In this document: positions 26,998-35,900 of the stretch, piece by piece
How positions within the stretch are numbered: position 1 is the first letter of the stretch
Layout of the letters: every line of letters starts with the position of its first letter
NCBI RefSeq assembly: GCF_018998565.1
Contig: NZ_JAHNZO010000004.1
Coordinates: 1 to 64,000 of the forward strand
Origin: Paenibacillus oleatilyticus
GTDB lineage: Bacteria > Bacillota > Bacilli > Paenibacillales > NBRC-103111
DNA length: 64,000 nucleotides
Direction: 5' to 3'
Translations under genes and position numbers: made by a program
The notes under the pieces: model-generated
Told to the model about the DNA's origin: nothing
The model's database searches: none
What the model saw: the letters and a program-made list of their open reading frames with translations, nothing else

Positions 26998-27189
26998 TTA
27001 CTCAAGAATGACCAGAAGCCATATATCCTCGTCAATAATTAATTCAATACGAGCGATTCTATAGCTCGCAGCTTCATATGAAACGACATTCACCATTCTA
27101 ATTAAAGGCAAGAACTCCGCTAAATTGCTGACTTGTTTTTCAATGCACTTATCGTCCGGAAGCAACACTCGGATTTTTGAGACACTCAT
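26998..27189 (-). CDS. Small hypothetical protein
   Basis: Protein of 63 residues (MSVSKIRVLLPDDKCIEKQV at the start), beta-rich and ending in an acidic/hydrophobic tail. ATG 27189 has GGGG about 8 nt upstream; the longer start at 27213 has none. Same strand as the HEPN-like gene but 136 nt away. Family unknown. Confidence 0.5.
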   Translation of the reverse strand: MSVSKIRVLLPDDKCIEKQVSNLAEFLPLIRMVNVVSYEAASYRIARIELIIDEDIWLLVILE

Positions 27190-27385
27190 GATGATATCCC
27201 CATTCCTATTCAAAGTAGAACAGCAATTCCTCGATTAACAAGACAACCTCATATTTTGGGGCTTAAGACTTAAACCTCTGGCTTTTTCTTACACCTAATC
27301 AACATACACATCTACAAGATTTTTAATTTGAATACATAAATACCACCTTTTCAATAAATCATAAGATAACAACTCAAATTGAATA

Positions 27386-27430
27386 TAACACTTATAAGTT
27401 AAATTATCAAATTAATACACTTATAGTTAT
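27386..27430. promoter_or_regulatory. Paired operator-like sites upstream of the XRE gene
   Basis: The palindrome ACTTATAAGT (27390-27399) is followed 29 nt later by the related ACTTATAGT (27419-27427), 50-90 nt before the XRE start codon. Controller-type XRE proteins often bind paired sites in their own promoters. Confidence 0.4.
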
Positions 27431-27477
27431 ATTCCAATTTAAGTAAAACTCTCTTACGCTTATATTGAGGTGGTACC

Positions 27478-27831
27478 GTGTCAAACCTTAGAAAATTAAT
27501 TGGTGAAAGAATAAGATTCATTCGCAAATTAAAGGGGCTCACACAAGAAGAGTTAAGTGAAAAAGCCCAGATTCAACACACATATCTAAGTGACGTTGAA
27601 CGTGGTGATCGAAACGCGTCATTAGACTCCCTTGAAAAAATAATCCAAGCTCTTGATATTCTACCAAGCGATTTGTTTGATTTCAGCGAACTTAATGTGG
27701 ACCAAGCCAGTCTTGAGTTAACAGATGCCTTAGAGGTTCATTACAATTTCTTAAAAAGCAAGCGTATTGACGATGTAAAAATGATACATCGGATAACGAA
27801 GGAAATTTTTAAGTCTATTGAATCTAAATGA
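27478..27831 (+). CDS. XRE family transcriptional regulator
   Basis: Protein of 117 residues with an XRE helix-turn-helix (residues 5-62: GERIRFIRKLKGLTQEELSE, then HTYLSDVERGDRNASLDSLE) and a helical tail of about 50 residues. It resembles controller proteins of restriction-modification or phage-type loci. GTG 27478 follows AGGTGG. The upstream dyads suggest autoregulation. It may regulate neighbouring defence genes. Confidence 0.9.
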   Translation: MSNLRKLIGERIRFIRKLKGLTQEELSEKAQIQHTYLSDVERGDRNASLDSLEKIIQALDILPSDLFDFSELNVDQASLELTDALEVHYNFLKSKRIDDVKMIHRITKEIFKSIESK

Positions 27832-27950
27832 AAAACTATTACAAAAGTGAGTCGAATATACTGACTCTACTCTACTTGAATCAAAATATTCCTGCATTGA
27901 TCCATAAAAGTAGTAAATGAAATAACGAATGGTACAAGGAAAAGAACCTC

Positions 27951-28010
27951 ATAATATTAAAAATGACACAAGCCTCTGGCAAGAAGGTCTTGTGTCATTT
28001 TTAATATTAT
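27951..28010. terminator. Bidirectional terminator, perfect 22-bp inverted repeat
   Basis: Arms 27951-27972 and 27989-28010 are perfectly complementary over 22 bp with a 16-nt loop, core TGACACAAG/CTTGTGTCA flanked by A/T runs. It separates convergent genes and can end both transcripts. Confidence 0.85.
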
Positions 28011-28012
28011 TT

Positions 28013-28840
28013 TTATGGTTTATAATAAGAGGTAAGTATTTCAGTATTTACTTGCTGTGCATGTTCAACTACCATTGTAAATATGCCACTTCCTGAAAGA
28101 AAAGCTATGATGATTATTAAAGAAAAGCTCACAACCGCCGACTTATTAATCTTAAATTTCTCCATTTTTGTTCCAAACCATGCGACTATCTTATATGCTA
28201 ACGAATTTTGTTGTAACCTACCCGATAAAATTGTGATAGAAAAACTCATATAATCTAAAATTAGAAAAACTGCAATTAAAGCTAGTGTAATATAAGAAAG
28301 GCTCTGCAAAACAAAACTTATAATAATTGACGGATGCTCAATATAAGTTTCAATGATCCGGGAAAGGATGCCAGAGAAACCTTCCTTCACTATGTACATT
28401 TTGACTTCTGATGCTTGTATAGGCTGATATAAGGGATTATCAAGGAAATACATCACTCCACCAATAGCTAACCAAAAGGACATTGATGCATTTAAAGACA
28501 GTCGGTTTTCGAAATTCAGATTACGATATACACTGTTTTTTTTCAACTTGAGTATCCTTAATATTGCAAGTCCCCAGAAAAAAACCACTGTCACCCAGCC
28601 ATAAAGAAAAAGCTCGTGTTGATACATTAAATACCCAGCCATGATTAAACTAGCAACCAAAGCTCCAATAAACATTTTACTTGCAACATCATCATTGGTT
28701 TTTAAACCGGTGCTTTTTTGAGGATTCATTCTATCGTTTAATTTTTTGACGATAATGTTTATTGTTGAATTTTGAAACGAAATATTATTATCACCATTTT
28801 GCTGAAGTTGTGTTTTATTTTCCTCGCTATCGTTCTTCAT
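28013..28840 (-). CDS. Multi-pass membrane protein with GDxN motif
   Basis: Protein of 275 residues. The N-terminal cytosolic segment contains NGDNNISFQNSTINIIV (around residues 15-32), followed by about six transmembrane segments. The same GDxNxxxQNS pattern occurs in the small protein encoded immediately upstream. GGAGGT lies 11 nt before ATG 28840, inside the preceding gene, so the two are translationally coupled. No family recognised. It could be a membrane effector of the defence island. Confidence 0.65.
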   Translation of the reverse strand: MKNDSEENKTQLQQNGDNNISFQNSTINIIVKKLNDRMNPQKSTGLKTNDDVASKMFIGALVASLIMAGYLMYQHELFLYGWVTVVFFWGLAILRILKLKKNSVYRNLNFENRLSLNASMSFWLAIGGVMYFLDNPLYQPIQASEVKMYIVKEGFSGILSRIIETYIEHPSIIISFVLQSLSYITLALIAVFLILDYMSFSITILSGRLQQNSLAYKIVAWFGTKMEKFKINKSAVVSFSLIIIIAFLSGSGIFTMVVEHAQQVNTEILTSYYKP

Positions 28841-29027
28841 CAGTTATTATTACCTCCAATTTTGAATTTTGAATAGCAACATTTTTATCACCAACTTGCT
28901 TTATTGAATTATTGTTCGATACAGCCTTTTTCTTCTTATCAATAGGCAAGAATGCCACAATTAAACTTGCTAAAACCCCTACTAACAATGCCCCAATAAA
29001 AGTAGAGGGATTAAGTAAATTATCCAT
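28827..29027 (-). CDS. Small single-span membrane protein with GDxN motif
   Basis: Protein of 66 residues: one transmembrane segment (about 10-28), a KKKK stop-transfer stretch and a C-terminal tail VGDKNVAIQNSKLEVII that shares the GDxNxxxQNS motif with the next protein. ATG 29027 has GGAGG 7 nt upstream. It overlaps the following gene by 14 nt. The pair probably acts together, perhaps through the shared motif. Confidence 0.65.
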   Translation of the reverse strand: MDNLLNPSTFIGALLVGVLASLIVAFLPIDKKKKAVSNNNSIKQVGDKNVAIQNSKLEVIITDEER

Positions 29028-29300
29028 ATTTTTTCCTCCATTTTCCCTCAAGACAATTTCCACTATATTACTCAAGTGCTTTATTTCGTGGTGTCTATAT
29101 TTGTTTTTATAAAAAAATTCACATCGCTTGCTTTGACTTTAATCTCTCCCTTCCTTAATAAAATTTAGTTCCGAAGAATCGTTACAAAAAAATATATATC
29201 CGTTATAATTTTATAATATATCGTGCAAATTATATTGTAAAGTGTTATTATTATTTCAGAAATTGCACCTCTGTTATACACCAAAAAGGAGTAGATTAAT

Positions 29301-30401
29301 TTGAAAATGCGAACTGAATTATTAAAAATCATTGAAGGTGGTTTAGAAAAGAATCGTGAAAAAGTTCAAAGCTATGCTCAACTACTTACAGAAAAATTAC
29401 GTGAGGAAGGAGAGGGTAAATTTGCCGACAGAATTAAAGATTTATTAGACAAAAAAACCGTTCACCCAGTTTACTTGGATGAATTCATGTCCAAGCCTGT
29501 TGACCAAGATAGTCGGCTTGACATGGTGGATATCTCAATAACGAGTGCACCCAAAGATGAAATAATACTCCCCGGCTTAACAAAAGAAAAAGTTGAGACC
29601 TATGTCTCATCGCTCAAACATAGAGGAGAATTTATAAAATTAGGAATAGATTTACCTGAATCTCTGCTGCTTTACGGGCCACCGGGTTGTGGAAAAACAA
29701 GTATTGCACATTATATATCCCAACAAACAGGATTACCTTTAATTACTGCAAAACTTGATGCAATTGTATCGTCGCTACTTGGCAATACCGCTAAAAACAT
29801 TCGGAGAATATTTGAATATGCCCAAGAACGACCGTGTATATTATTTCTAGATGAATTCGATGCAATTGCCAAATCAAGAGATGATGGAAATGAAGTCGGA
29901 GAACTGAAACGAATAGTTAATAGTTTGTTACAAAATATAGATAGCTTTAATCAAAATAACATTTTAATCGCAGCAACAAACCATGAAAAACTGCTTGACC
30001 CAGCAGTATGGAGAAGGTTCTCAACTGTGATTGAAATACCTAGGCCAACTGAAACAGAAATACAATCTCTTTTAAAATTATTCTTAAAAAATTTTGAATG
30101 CGATTTTATTAACGACATAAAAAAAATATCTAAGGTGTCTTCGTTATTGCATGGCCTGTCACCTTCAGATATTAAAATATTTTGTTATAACACTTTAAAG
30201 GCAGCAGTCATTGCTCAAGAAAGAATTATTACTTATCCCTTGTTTATTTACCAAATTTACTTATTTAAAGGATTAAAAGAGGATCAAATTACTATGATTA
30301 GTTTTCTAAATGAAAACGGTGTAACACAAGCTGAAATTTCTAAGACTTTAGGCATTTCATTACGACAGGTTCGCAAAACACTATATGGTGAGGAGTGGTA
30401 A
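29301..30401 (+). CDS. AAA+ ATPase, IetA-like
   Basis: Protein of 366 residues. An N-terminal helical region is followed by a AAA+ core: Walker A LLYGPPGCGKTS, Walker B CILFLDEFDAIAKS, sensor AATNHEKLLDPAVWRRF with the arginine finger. The last 30 residues (ENGVTQAEISKTLGISLRQV) look like a helix-turn-helix. TTG 29301 is preferred, with AAGGAG 9 nt upstream. The subtilase gene begins 1 nt after its stop. An AAA ATPase plus subtilase pair matches the IetAS anti-phage system; the ATPase presumably controls or feeds the protease. Confidence 0.88.
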   Translation: MKMRTELLKIIEGGLEKNREKVQSYAQLLTEKLREEGEGKFADRIKDLLDKKTVHPVYLDEFMSKPVDQDSRLDMVDISITSAPKDEIILPGLTKEKVETYVSSLKHRGEFIKLGIDLPESLLLYGPPGCGKTSIAHYISQQTGLPLITAKLDAIVSSLLGNTAKNIRRIFEYAQERPCILFLDEFDAIAKSRDDGNEVGELKRIVNSLLQNIDSFNQNNILIAATNHEKLLDPAVWRRFSTVIEIPRPTETEIQSLLKLFLKNFECDFINDIKKISKVSSLLHGLSPSDIKIFCYNTLKAAVIAQERIITYPLFIYQIYLFKGLKEDQITMISFLNENGVTQAEISKTLGISLRQVRKTLYGEEW

Positions 30402-30402
30402 A

Positions 30403-32778
30403 ATGCGAGAAAAAAATTTACCTATAAAAATATTTGAAAAAAGAGGGGACATTGATGAACGTTTAACCGAGGGTGGAGGAAACGATGAACTCCCTAAGTG
30501 GGTTTTAAGTGGCTGGGAACTAAAAAACAAATCTGATTTACTACTTAATGAACTAAGTACAGCCCAAAAGAGAATTCAACAAAAATTTAATAAGTATAGT
30601 AGTGTGCCAACTTTAATTAAAGCAAAAATTATTGATAATGCTTTGGCTAAAACACATAGAGCAGATTTGACTCAGTTTTTTCAATTAAAAAAGCAAAATA
30701 GGACTATAGGTTTTACCGAAAATCAAGAGTTACTAATAAGAATAGATAATCCTTCCGAGTTATTGGAAATAAGCACAAATTTGTATCATTATGATAAAAA
30801 TCCAAAAGTTATTTCAGGAGTTAAAAATATAGAGGCATTTGAACCAAACATCAGCTTAGATAATATAACACCTCAAAAAGATGGGAAGTATATTATAAAA
30901 GTAAAATTGCTAAACTATGATAACTACCAAATTAACACTCATGTTCTTCAGGTCTTTCAAAAATTACTCACTGATAACATCAAAATAAAATTAGATAGAA
31001 CTGTCAGATACACAAATAATAATACTATTTTTCAAATCTCGATAGATTCTATAGAGGCATTATTCGAAATTGACGATTTTAATGGAATAATGAGCATTGA
31101 ACCTATGCCAATATATGACATTACAGAAGATAGCCTCTTTGTTGAAGAGATGGTAAATATACCAGCACCTAAAAAAGATACTGAGTATCCCGTTATCGGA
31201 GTACTGGATTCTGGGATAGCTAATATTCCTCAACTCAATTCTTGGATAGTAGGAAGGCATACAAGCTACCCACAAAATTTAATTGATCCATCACACGGTA
31301 CTTTTGTTGCTGGAATAGCTAGTTTTGGCGACATATTGGAGGGAAAAAAACTAACTTTTGCTGAAGGCTGTAGACTTTTTGATGCTACTGTTTATCCAAA
31401 TCCTAAATTGGAAAGTGTAACTGAAGCTGAGTTAGTAGATAACATTCGAGAAGTAATTGAAAAATATTGCCATACAATAAAAATATGGAATATGTCACTA
31501 GGCAGTAAAGTCGAAATTAAGAATTCCGAATTTTCCGACTTTGGTGCTGCGCTGGATAGTATTCAAGATGAAAACGATGTTCTTATAATTAAATCAGCCG
31601 GTAATTGCAATAATTTTTTGAACAGCATGCCGGTAAGTAAAATTGCTCGTGGAGCTGATTCAATAAGAGCATTAACAGTGGGGTCAATAGCTCATTCTCA
31701 ATTAAAAAATGATTTATCTCCTTATAACCATCTATCTCCTTTTAGCAGAATTGGGCCGGGGCCAGCAAATATTATTAAGCCGGATCTCGTCCATTACGGA
31801 GGGAATTGTGGAGTAGATAACGGTAAACTGATTATAAATGGTGTTCACTCGTTAAATAAAGATGGTACCTTAAGAAAAGACATCGGAACAAGCTTTTCAA
31901 CCCCTAGGGTTGCCGCAATAGTCGCAGATATTCATCATAAACTAAGGGAAGAATTTGATCCTGTATTACTCAAAGCCTTAACAATCCATTCTGCAAAATA
32001 TCCTTATGAAGTTGATTTAGATATGAATGAAAAAATAAATCAATTCGGATTTGGCTTGCCTAGTTCAGCAGATGAAATTCTTTATAATAATCCTCATGAA
32101 ATTACTTTGATATTAAGGGATAACTTAAATAAAGGTGAATTTATTGAAATCCTCGATTTTCCATATCCAGAGTCATTGATTGATCAAAATGGCTATTATT
32201 ACGGCCAAGTATTTTTAACCCTTGTTAATACGCCAATTTTATCAGAAGGACAGGGACCTGAATATTGTCAATCAAATATTGATATTTACTTTGGAACTTA
32301 TGACCAAAAAAAAACAAGAGATACATCAAAACGGACTGTTAAAAATCCTATCGGTAGAGAAGGACAACATAATTTATTACTATCAAGTAATTACAGTAAG
32401 AAACGACCTTTAGAATTCCAACATCAATTCTCGAAAACTGAACAGATTCTTGTTCAATATTCTGGAAAATTTTATCCAATTAAGAAATATGCTGTTGATA
32501 TTTCCAAATTAACACCAACAAAAAAAGAGAAGCATGCTCAGTCTTCCAAAAAGTGGTTTTTAAAATTAGAAGGATTGTATCGAGACTACATTGAAAAACA
32601 AGGGGAAGAAAAACGTATGGATCTTTCGCAAGAATTTTGCATTATCATAACCATTCGTGATCCTTTTAAACAGAAATTTGTTTATCAAGAGGTTTCTCAA
32701 TTATTACAATCTAATAACTTTTTACACAGAAATATCAAGCTCAGACAAGACATTGATATCAACTTGGACGGGGGCTAA
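30403..32778 (+). CDS. Subtilisin-family protease, IetS-like
   Basis: Protein of 792 residues with an S8 peptidase domain (about 270-570). The catalytic triad is intact: Asp in VIGVLDSGIAN, His in SHGTFVAGIASFGD, Ser in GTSFSTPRVAA; the oxyanion Asn is in IIKSAGNCNNF. No signal peptide is present, so it acts in the cytosol. The C-terminal 220 residues are of unknown fold. GAGGAG precedes ATG 30403, 1 nt after the ATPase stop codon. With that ATPase it forms an IetAS-type defence pair; the cellular or phage substrate is unknown. Confidence 0.88.
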   Translation: MREKNLPIKIFEKRGDIDERLTEGGGNDELPKWVLSGWELKNKSDLLLNELSTAQKRIQQKFNKYSSVPTLIKAKIIDNALAKTHRADLTQFFQLKKQNRTIGFTENQELLIRIDNPSELLEISTNLYHYDKNPKVISGVKNIEAFEPNISLDNITPQKDGKYIIKVKLLNYDNYQINTHVLQVFQKLLTDNIKIKLDRTVRYTNNNTIFQISIDSIEALFEIDDFNGIMSIEPMPIYDITEDSLFVEEMVNIPAPKKDTEYPVIGVLDSGIANIPQLNSWIVGRHTSYPQNLIDPSHGTFVAGIASFGDILEGKKLTFAEGCRLFDATVYPNPKLESVTEAELVDNIREVIEKYCHTIKIWNMSLGSKVEIKNSEFSDFGAALDSIQDENDVLIIKSAGNCNNFLNSMPVSKIARGADSIRALTVGSIAHSQLKNDLSPYNHLSPFSRIGPGPANIIKPDLVHYGGNCGVDNGKLIINGVHSLNKDGTLRKDIGTSFSTPRVAAIVADIHHKLREEFDPVLLKALTIHSAKYPYEVDLDMNEKINQFGFGLPSSADEILYNNPHEITLILRDNLNKGEFIEILDFPYPESLIDQNGYYYGQVFLTLVNTPILSEGQGPEYCQSNIDIYFGTYDQKKTRDTSKRTVKNPIGREGQHNLLLSSNYSKKRPLEFQHQFSKTEQILVQYSGKFYPIKKYAVDISKLTPTKKEKHAQSSKKWFLKLEGLYRDYIEKQGEEKRMDLSQEFCIIITIRDPFKQKFVYQEVSQLLQSNNFLHRNIKLRQDIDINLDGG

Positions 32779-32793
32779 TTCTTTTTTTTGATT

Positions 32794-32829
32794 GGGCTGT
32801 CCAAAAATTCGAGAATTTTGAGGCAGCCC
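32794..32829. repeat. Imperfect inverted repeat, possible IS ends
   Basis: GGGCTGTCCAAAAATTC followed by GAATTTTGAGGCAGCCC: two inverted ends separated by two bases. GGCTGTC-type ends are common in some insertion sequences. Here they abut with no transposase, so this is either a deletion scar or simply the hairpin ending the protease gene. Confidence 0.45.
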
Positions 32830-32972
32830 ATACTCCTCAATTAATCGCGACACCCAAACTAAGGAATCGCCAGTAGACTAAATAAAATAAGCTTCACTTC
32901 CTGTTCCCGATAACTTTACAAACAGTTTATTATTATGACTCTACTCTCTTAAGGTTACTTTCCAGTATTAAC

Positions 32973-32997
32973 AAAAAGGACTGCACGCAGCAGCCCC
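32973..32997 (-). terminator. Terminator of the gabT-aldehyde dehydrogenase operon
   Basis: GGGCTGC/GCAGTCC stem (one G-T pair) followed by five T on the minus strand, 50 nt past the dehydrogenase stop codon. Confidence 0.65.
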
Positions 32998-33046
32998 TTA
33001 AAGGAAATATCAATATCCCCTGTCATTCAAAAGCTCTACTCCCCAC

Positions 33047-34471
33047 CTACCGGCTCCGGTTAAACACCACGAGCTTCAGCTCCGTCAATTCCTCTACCGC
33101 ATACTTGATGCCTTCGCGTCCGACGCCGCTTTCTTTGACGCCGCCGTAGGGCATGTGATCCAGCCGGAAAGTCGGAATGTCGTTGATCATAACCCCGCCG
33201 ACATGCAGCTTATCGATCGCGTTCATAGCGGTGTGCAGGTTGTCGGTATAAATCCCGGCCTGGAGTCCGTAGATGGAATGGTTGACCCAATCCACCGCTT
33301 CCTCCACCGAGCTAACCTTGTTGATCAGCACAATCGGAGCAAACACTTCCTTGCAGGACACTTGCGCGTCAGGAGGAACGTTCAGCAGCACCGTCGGCGC
33401 GAGAATTCCGCCTTCGGCCGTTCCGCCCAGCGCAACGGTTGCCCCCTGCTGCGCGGCTTCCTGAATCCATGCCACGGCCCGCTCCGTTTCGCGTTCGGAG
33501 ATCATCGCGGACACGTCCGTTTCGGCATCCAGCGGGTCTCCAAGCTTGAGCTGTTTGGCCGCTGCGACGAATTTTTCGACAAATTCGTCATACCTGTCCT
33601 CCAGCACATACACCCGCTGCAAGGAGATGCAGACTTGCCCTTGGAACGAGAAAGCGCCTGTGACACAGCGCGCAATAATGGAATCGATCCGGGCGTCGCT
33701 GTCCACGATTACCGCGGAGTTGGAGCCCAGCTCCAGCGTGACGCGCTTCAATCCGGCTTTCGCGCGGATGCTTTTGCCGACGGACGGGCTTCCCGTGAAC
33801 GTGATGACATCGACGCGGGGGTCCTCGACGATTTTGTCGCCGATGACTCTGCCAGCGCCGGTGACGACGTTCAGCGCACCGGCGGGAAGTCCGGCTTCCA
33901 TGAACAGCTCCGCGATGAAAAACGCGGATAACGGCGTCTGGCCCGCAGGCTTCAAGACGACGGTATTGCCCGCGGCAATGGCCGGACCCAGCTTGTGGGC
34001 GACCAGATTCATCGGAAAGTTGAACGGGGTGACCGCCCCAACCACGCCCAGCGGCTCTCTTACGGTATAAGCGAAGCGGCCTTCCCCTCCGGGAACGGCG
34101 TCCATCGCCAACGTCTCGCCGTGGATTCGCTTCGCTTCCTCGCCAGCCAGCTTATACGTCTGGATCGTGCGGTCCACCTCGATCAGCGCGGCTTTGATCG
34201 GCTTGGCGGCTTCCAGCGCAATGAGGCGGGCCGCTTCTTCGCGGCGCTGTTCCAGCAGGCGGGACACGGTTTCCAGAATCCGGGCCCGTTGATGGGCCGG
34301 CATGCTTCGCATAACCGGCTTGCAGCGGACCGCCGCTTCGATCGCCTGCTCGGTCTCCGCGAGATCAGCCGAAGCGATGTCGGCCAGCTTTTCCTTGGAG
34401 TACGGCGAGTACAGCGGGGTGTAATTTTTCGTCTCAACCCAGGTTCCATCGATGAATGCATGCTTTTTCAT
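33047..34471 (-). CDS. Aldehyde dehydrogenase, probable succinate-semialdehyde role
   Basis: NAD(P)-dependent aldehyde dehydrogenase of 474 residues. The catalytic Cys is in GAFSFQGQVCISLQRV, the general base Glu in VTLELGSNSAV, and the cofactor loop in FTGSPSVGKSI; the N-terminal TPFNFPMNLVAHKLGPAIAA is also typical. The closest annotated types are lactaldehyde/SSADH-like dehydrogenases. Directly downstream of gabT, it most likely oxidises succinate semialdehyde to succinate, the last step of the proposed lysine route. The substrate is inferred from context. Confidence 0.9.
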   Translation of the reverse strand: MKKHAFIDGTWVETKNYTPLYSPYSKEKLADIASADLAETEQAIEAAVRCKPVMRSMPAHQRARILETVSRLLEQRREEAARLIALEAAKPIKAALIEVDRTIQTYKLAGEEAKRIHGETLAMDAVPGGEGRFAYTVREPLGVVGAVTPFNFPMNLVAHKLGPAIAAGNTVVLKPAGQTPLSAFFIAELFMEAGLPAGALNVVTGAGRVIGDKIVEDPRVDVITFTGSPSVGKSIRAKAGLKRVTLELGSNSAVIVDSDARIDSIIARCVTGAFSFQGQVCISLQRVYVLEDRYDEFVEKFVAAAKQLKLGDPLDAETDVSAMISERETERAVAWIQEAAQQGATVALGGTAEGGILAPTVLLNVPPDAQVSCKEVFAPIVLINKVSSVEEAVDWVNHSIYGLQAGIYTDNLHTAMNAIDKLHVGGVMINDIPTFRLDHMPYGGVKESGVGREGIKYAVEELTELKLVVFNRSR

Positions 34472-34501
34472 GAAGTAAATCCGCCTCCTTATGCGATACG
34501 A

Positions 34502-35872
34502 TCAGTCCGCCTTGCCCACGCCGGCCGATACGGCGCTCAGCTCCGCCATGGCCTCGCTGATAATGTCGAGCCCTTCTTGCAGTTGCTCCTCCGTGATGAC
34601 CAGCGGGGTCAAGAAACGGACAATATTGCTGTGGACTCCTGCGCCGAGCAGGACCACTCCTTTTCGGTAACAAGCTTGCAGCAAAGCTGCAACGAACTCT
34701 TTCGCCGGCTTGCCGGTGTCCGGATCAACAAACTCCACGGCGCACATCGCACCCAGTCCGCGAACGTCTCCGATGATTTTAAACTCATCCCGCAGCTTGT
34801 GGAAATGACTGCGGATCGTGTCGCCGATGACGCGCGATTTTCCCGGCAGATCTTCGCGCTGCATCATCTCGATCACGGCCAAAGCCGCCGCGCAGCCGAG
34901 CGGGCTACCGCCATAGGTTCCGCCGATTTCGCCCGGGTTCGGGGCGTCCATAATCTCCGCTTTGCCCACGACGGCGCTGATCGGAAGACCTGCGGCGATC
35001 GATTTGGAAAGCGTGATAAGATCCGGTTCGATCTCGAACAGCGTCGAGGCGAACATTTCTCCGGTCCGGCCGAAGCCGGTCTGAATTTCATCGGCAATAA
35101 ACAAGATACCATGCTTCTTGCAAATCTGAAAGACGCCCTGCACGAACGATTTTGGCGGGACGATGAAGCCTCCCTCGCCTTGCACCGGCTCCATGATGAC
35201 GGCCGCCAGCTCTTCCGGGGCGACCTCGGTCAGCAGGAAGTCCTCGAACTGCTTCAGGCAAAACTCCCCATACTCTTCTTCGGTCATCGACGCAGGACGT
35301 TGGTACGGATAAGGGAATGGCGCTTTATAAATCGCCGGGGCATACGGCCCCATTTGATATTTGTACGGCTTTACTTTGCTTGTCAAAGACATGCCGAGCA
35401 GGGTCCGGCCGTGGAAGCCACGGGTGAACGAGACGATACCCGTTTTGCCCGTATATTTCCGGGCGATCTTCACCGCGTTCTCGACCGCCTCCGCGCCGCT
35501 GTTTAAGAGCACGGCTTTTTTCGCAAAATCACCCGGGGTGATCTCTGCAAGCTTTTCCGACAACGCCACATAAGGCTCATACATTCCGACATGGAAGCAC
35601 GTATGAATGTATTTTTCCGCCTGCGCCTTGATGGCGTCTACGACTTCGGCCGGGCTGTGGCCCGCGTTGATGGTGCCGATCGCGCCGACGAAGTCCAGGA
35701 ACACGTTGCCGTCCACATCGTACAGCAGCGCCCCCTGCGCGCTCTCGACAAACAAAGGATGGTTGTTGCCTACTCCCTTGGATACCGTTTGCTGTCTGCG
35801 TTCCAGAAGCGCTTTTGTCTTCGCTCCCGGCAATTCGGCTGCAACCGATACGAATTTTCGTTGGGCTGTCAT
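34502..35872 (-). CDS. gabT: 4-aminobutyrate aminotransferase
   Basis: Class III PLP aminotransferase of 456 residues. The PLP lysine is in LITLSKSIAAGLPISAVVGK; GTYGGSPLGCAAALAV, HGRTLLGMS and DEIQTGFGRTG are diagnostic of GabT. It transfers the amino group of GABA to 2-oxoglutarate, giving succinate semialdehyde. It lies between the deacetylase gene (28 nt upstream) and the aldehyde dehydrogenase gene (30 nt downstream) on the same strand, so the three form an operon that turns 4-acetamidobutyrate into succinate. Confidence 0.93.
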   Translation of the reverse strand: MTAQRKFVSVAAELPGAKTKALLERRQQTVSKGVGNNHPLFVESAQGALLYDVDGNVFLDFVGAIGTINAGHSPAEVVDAIKAQAEKYIHTCFHVGMYEPYVALSEKLAEITPGDFAKKAVLLNSGAEAVENAVKIARKYTGKTGIVSFTRGFHGRTLLGMSLTSKVKPYKYQMGPYAPAIYKAPFPYPYQRPASMTEEEYGEFCLKQFEDFLLTEVAPEELAAVIMEPVQGEGGFIVPPKSFVQGVFQICKKHGILFIADEIQTGFGRTGEMFASTLFEIEPDLITLSKSIAAGLPISAVVGKAEIMDAPNPGEIGGTYGGSPLGCAAALAVIEMMQREDLPGKSRVIGDTIRSHFHKLRDEFKIIGDVRGLGAMCAVEFVDPDTGKPAKEFVAALLQACYRKGVVLLGAGVHSNIVRFLTPLVITEEQLQEGLDIISEAMAELSAVSAGVGKAD

Positions 35873-35900
35873 AGGTTTGTTCCCCTTTCGGCTTGAAAAA

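Noticed and set aside
33995..35506. Plus-strand ORF of 503 codons opposite gabT and the aldehyde dehydrogenase gene
   Set aside because: Both opposite-strand genes are unambiguous enzymes; this frame is an Arg/Gln/His-rich antisense shadow.
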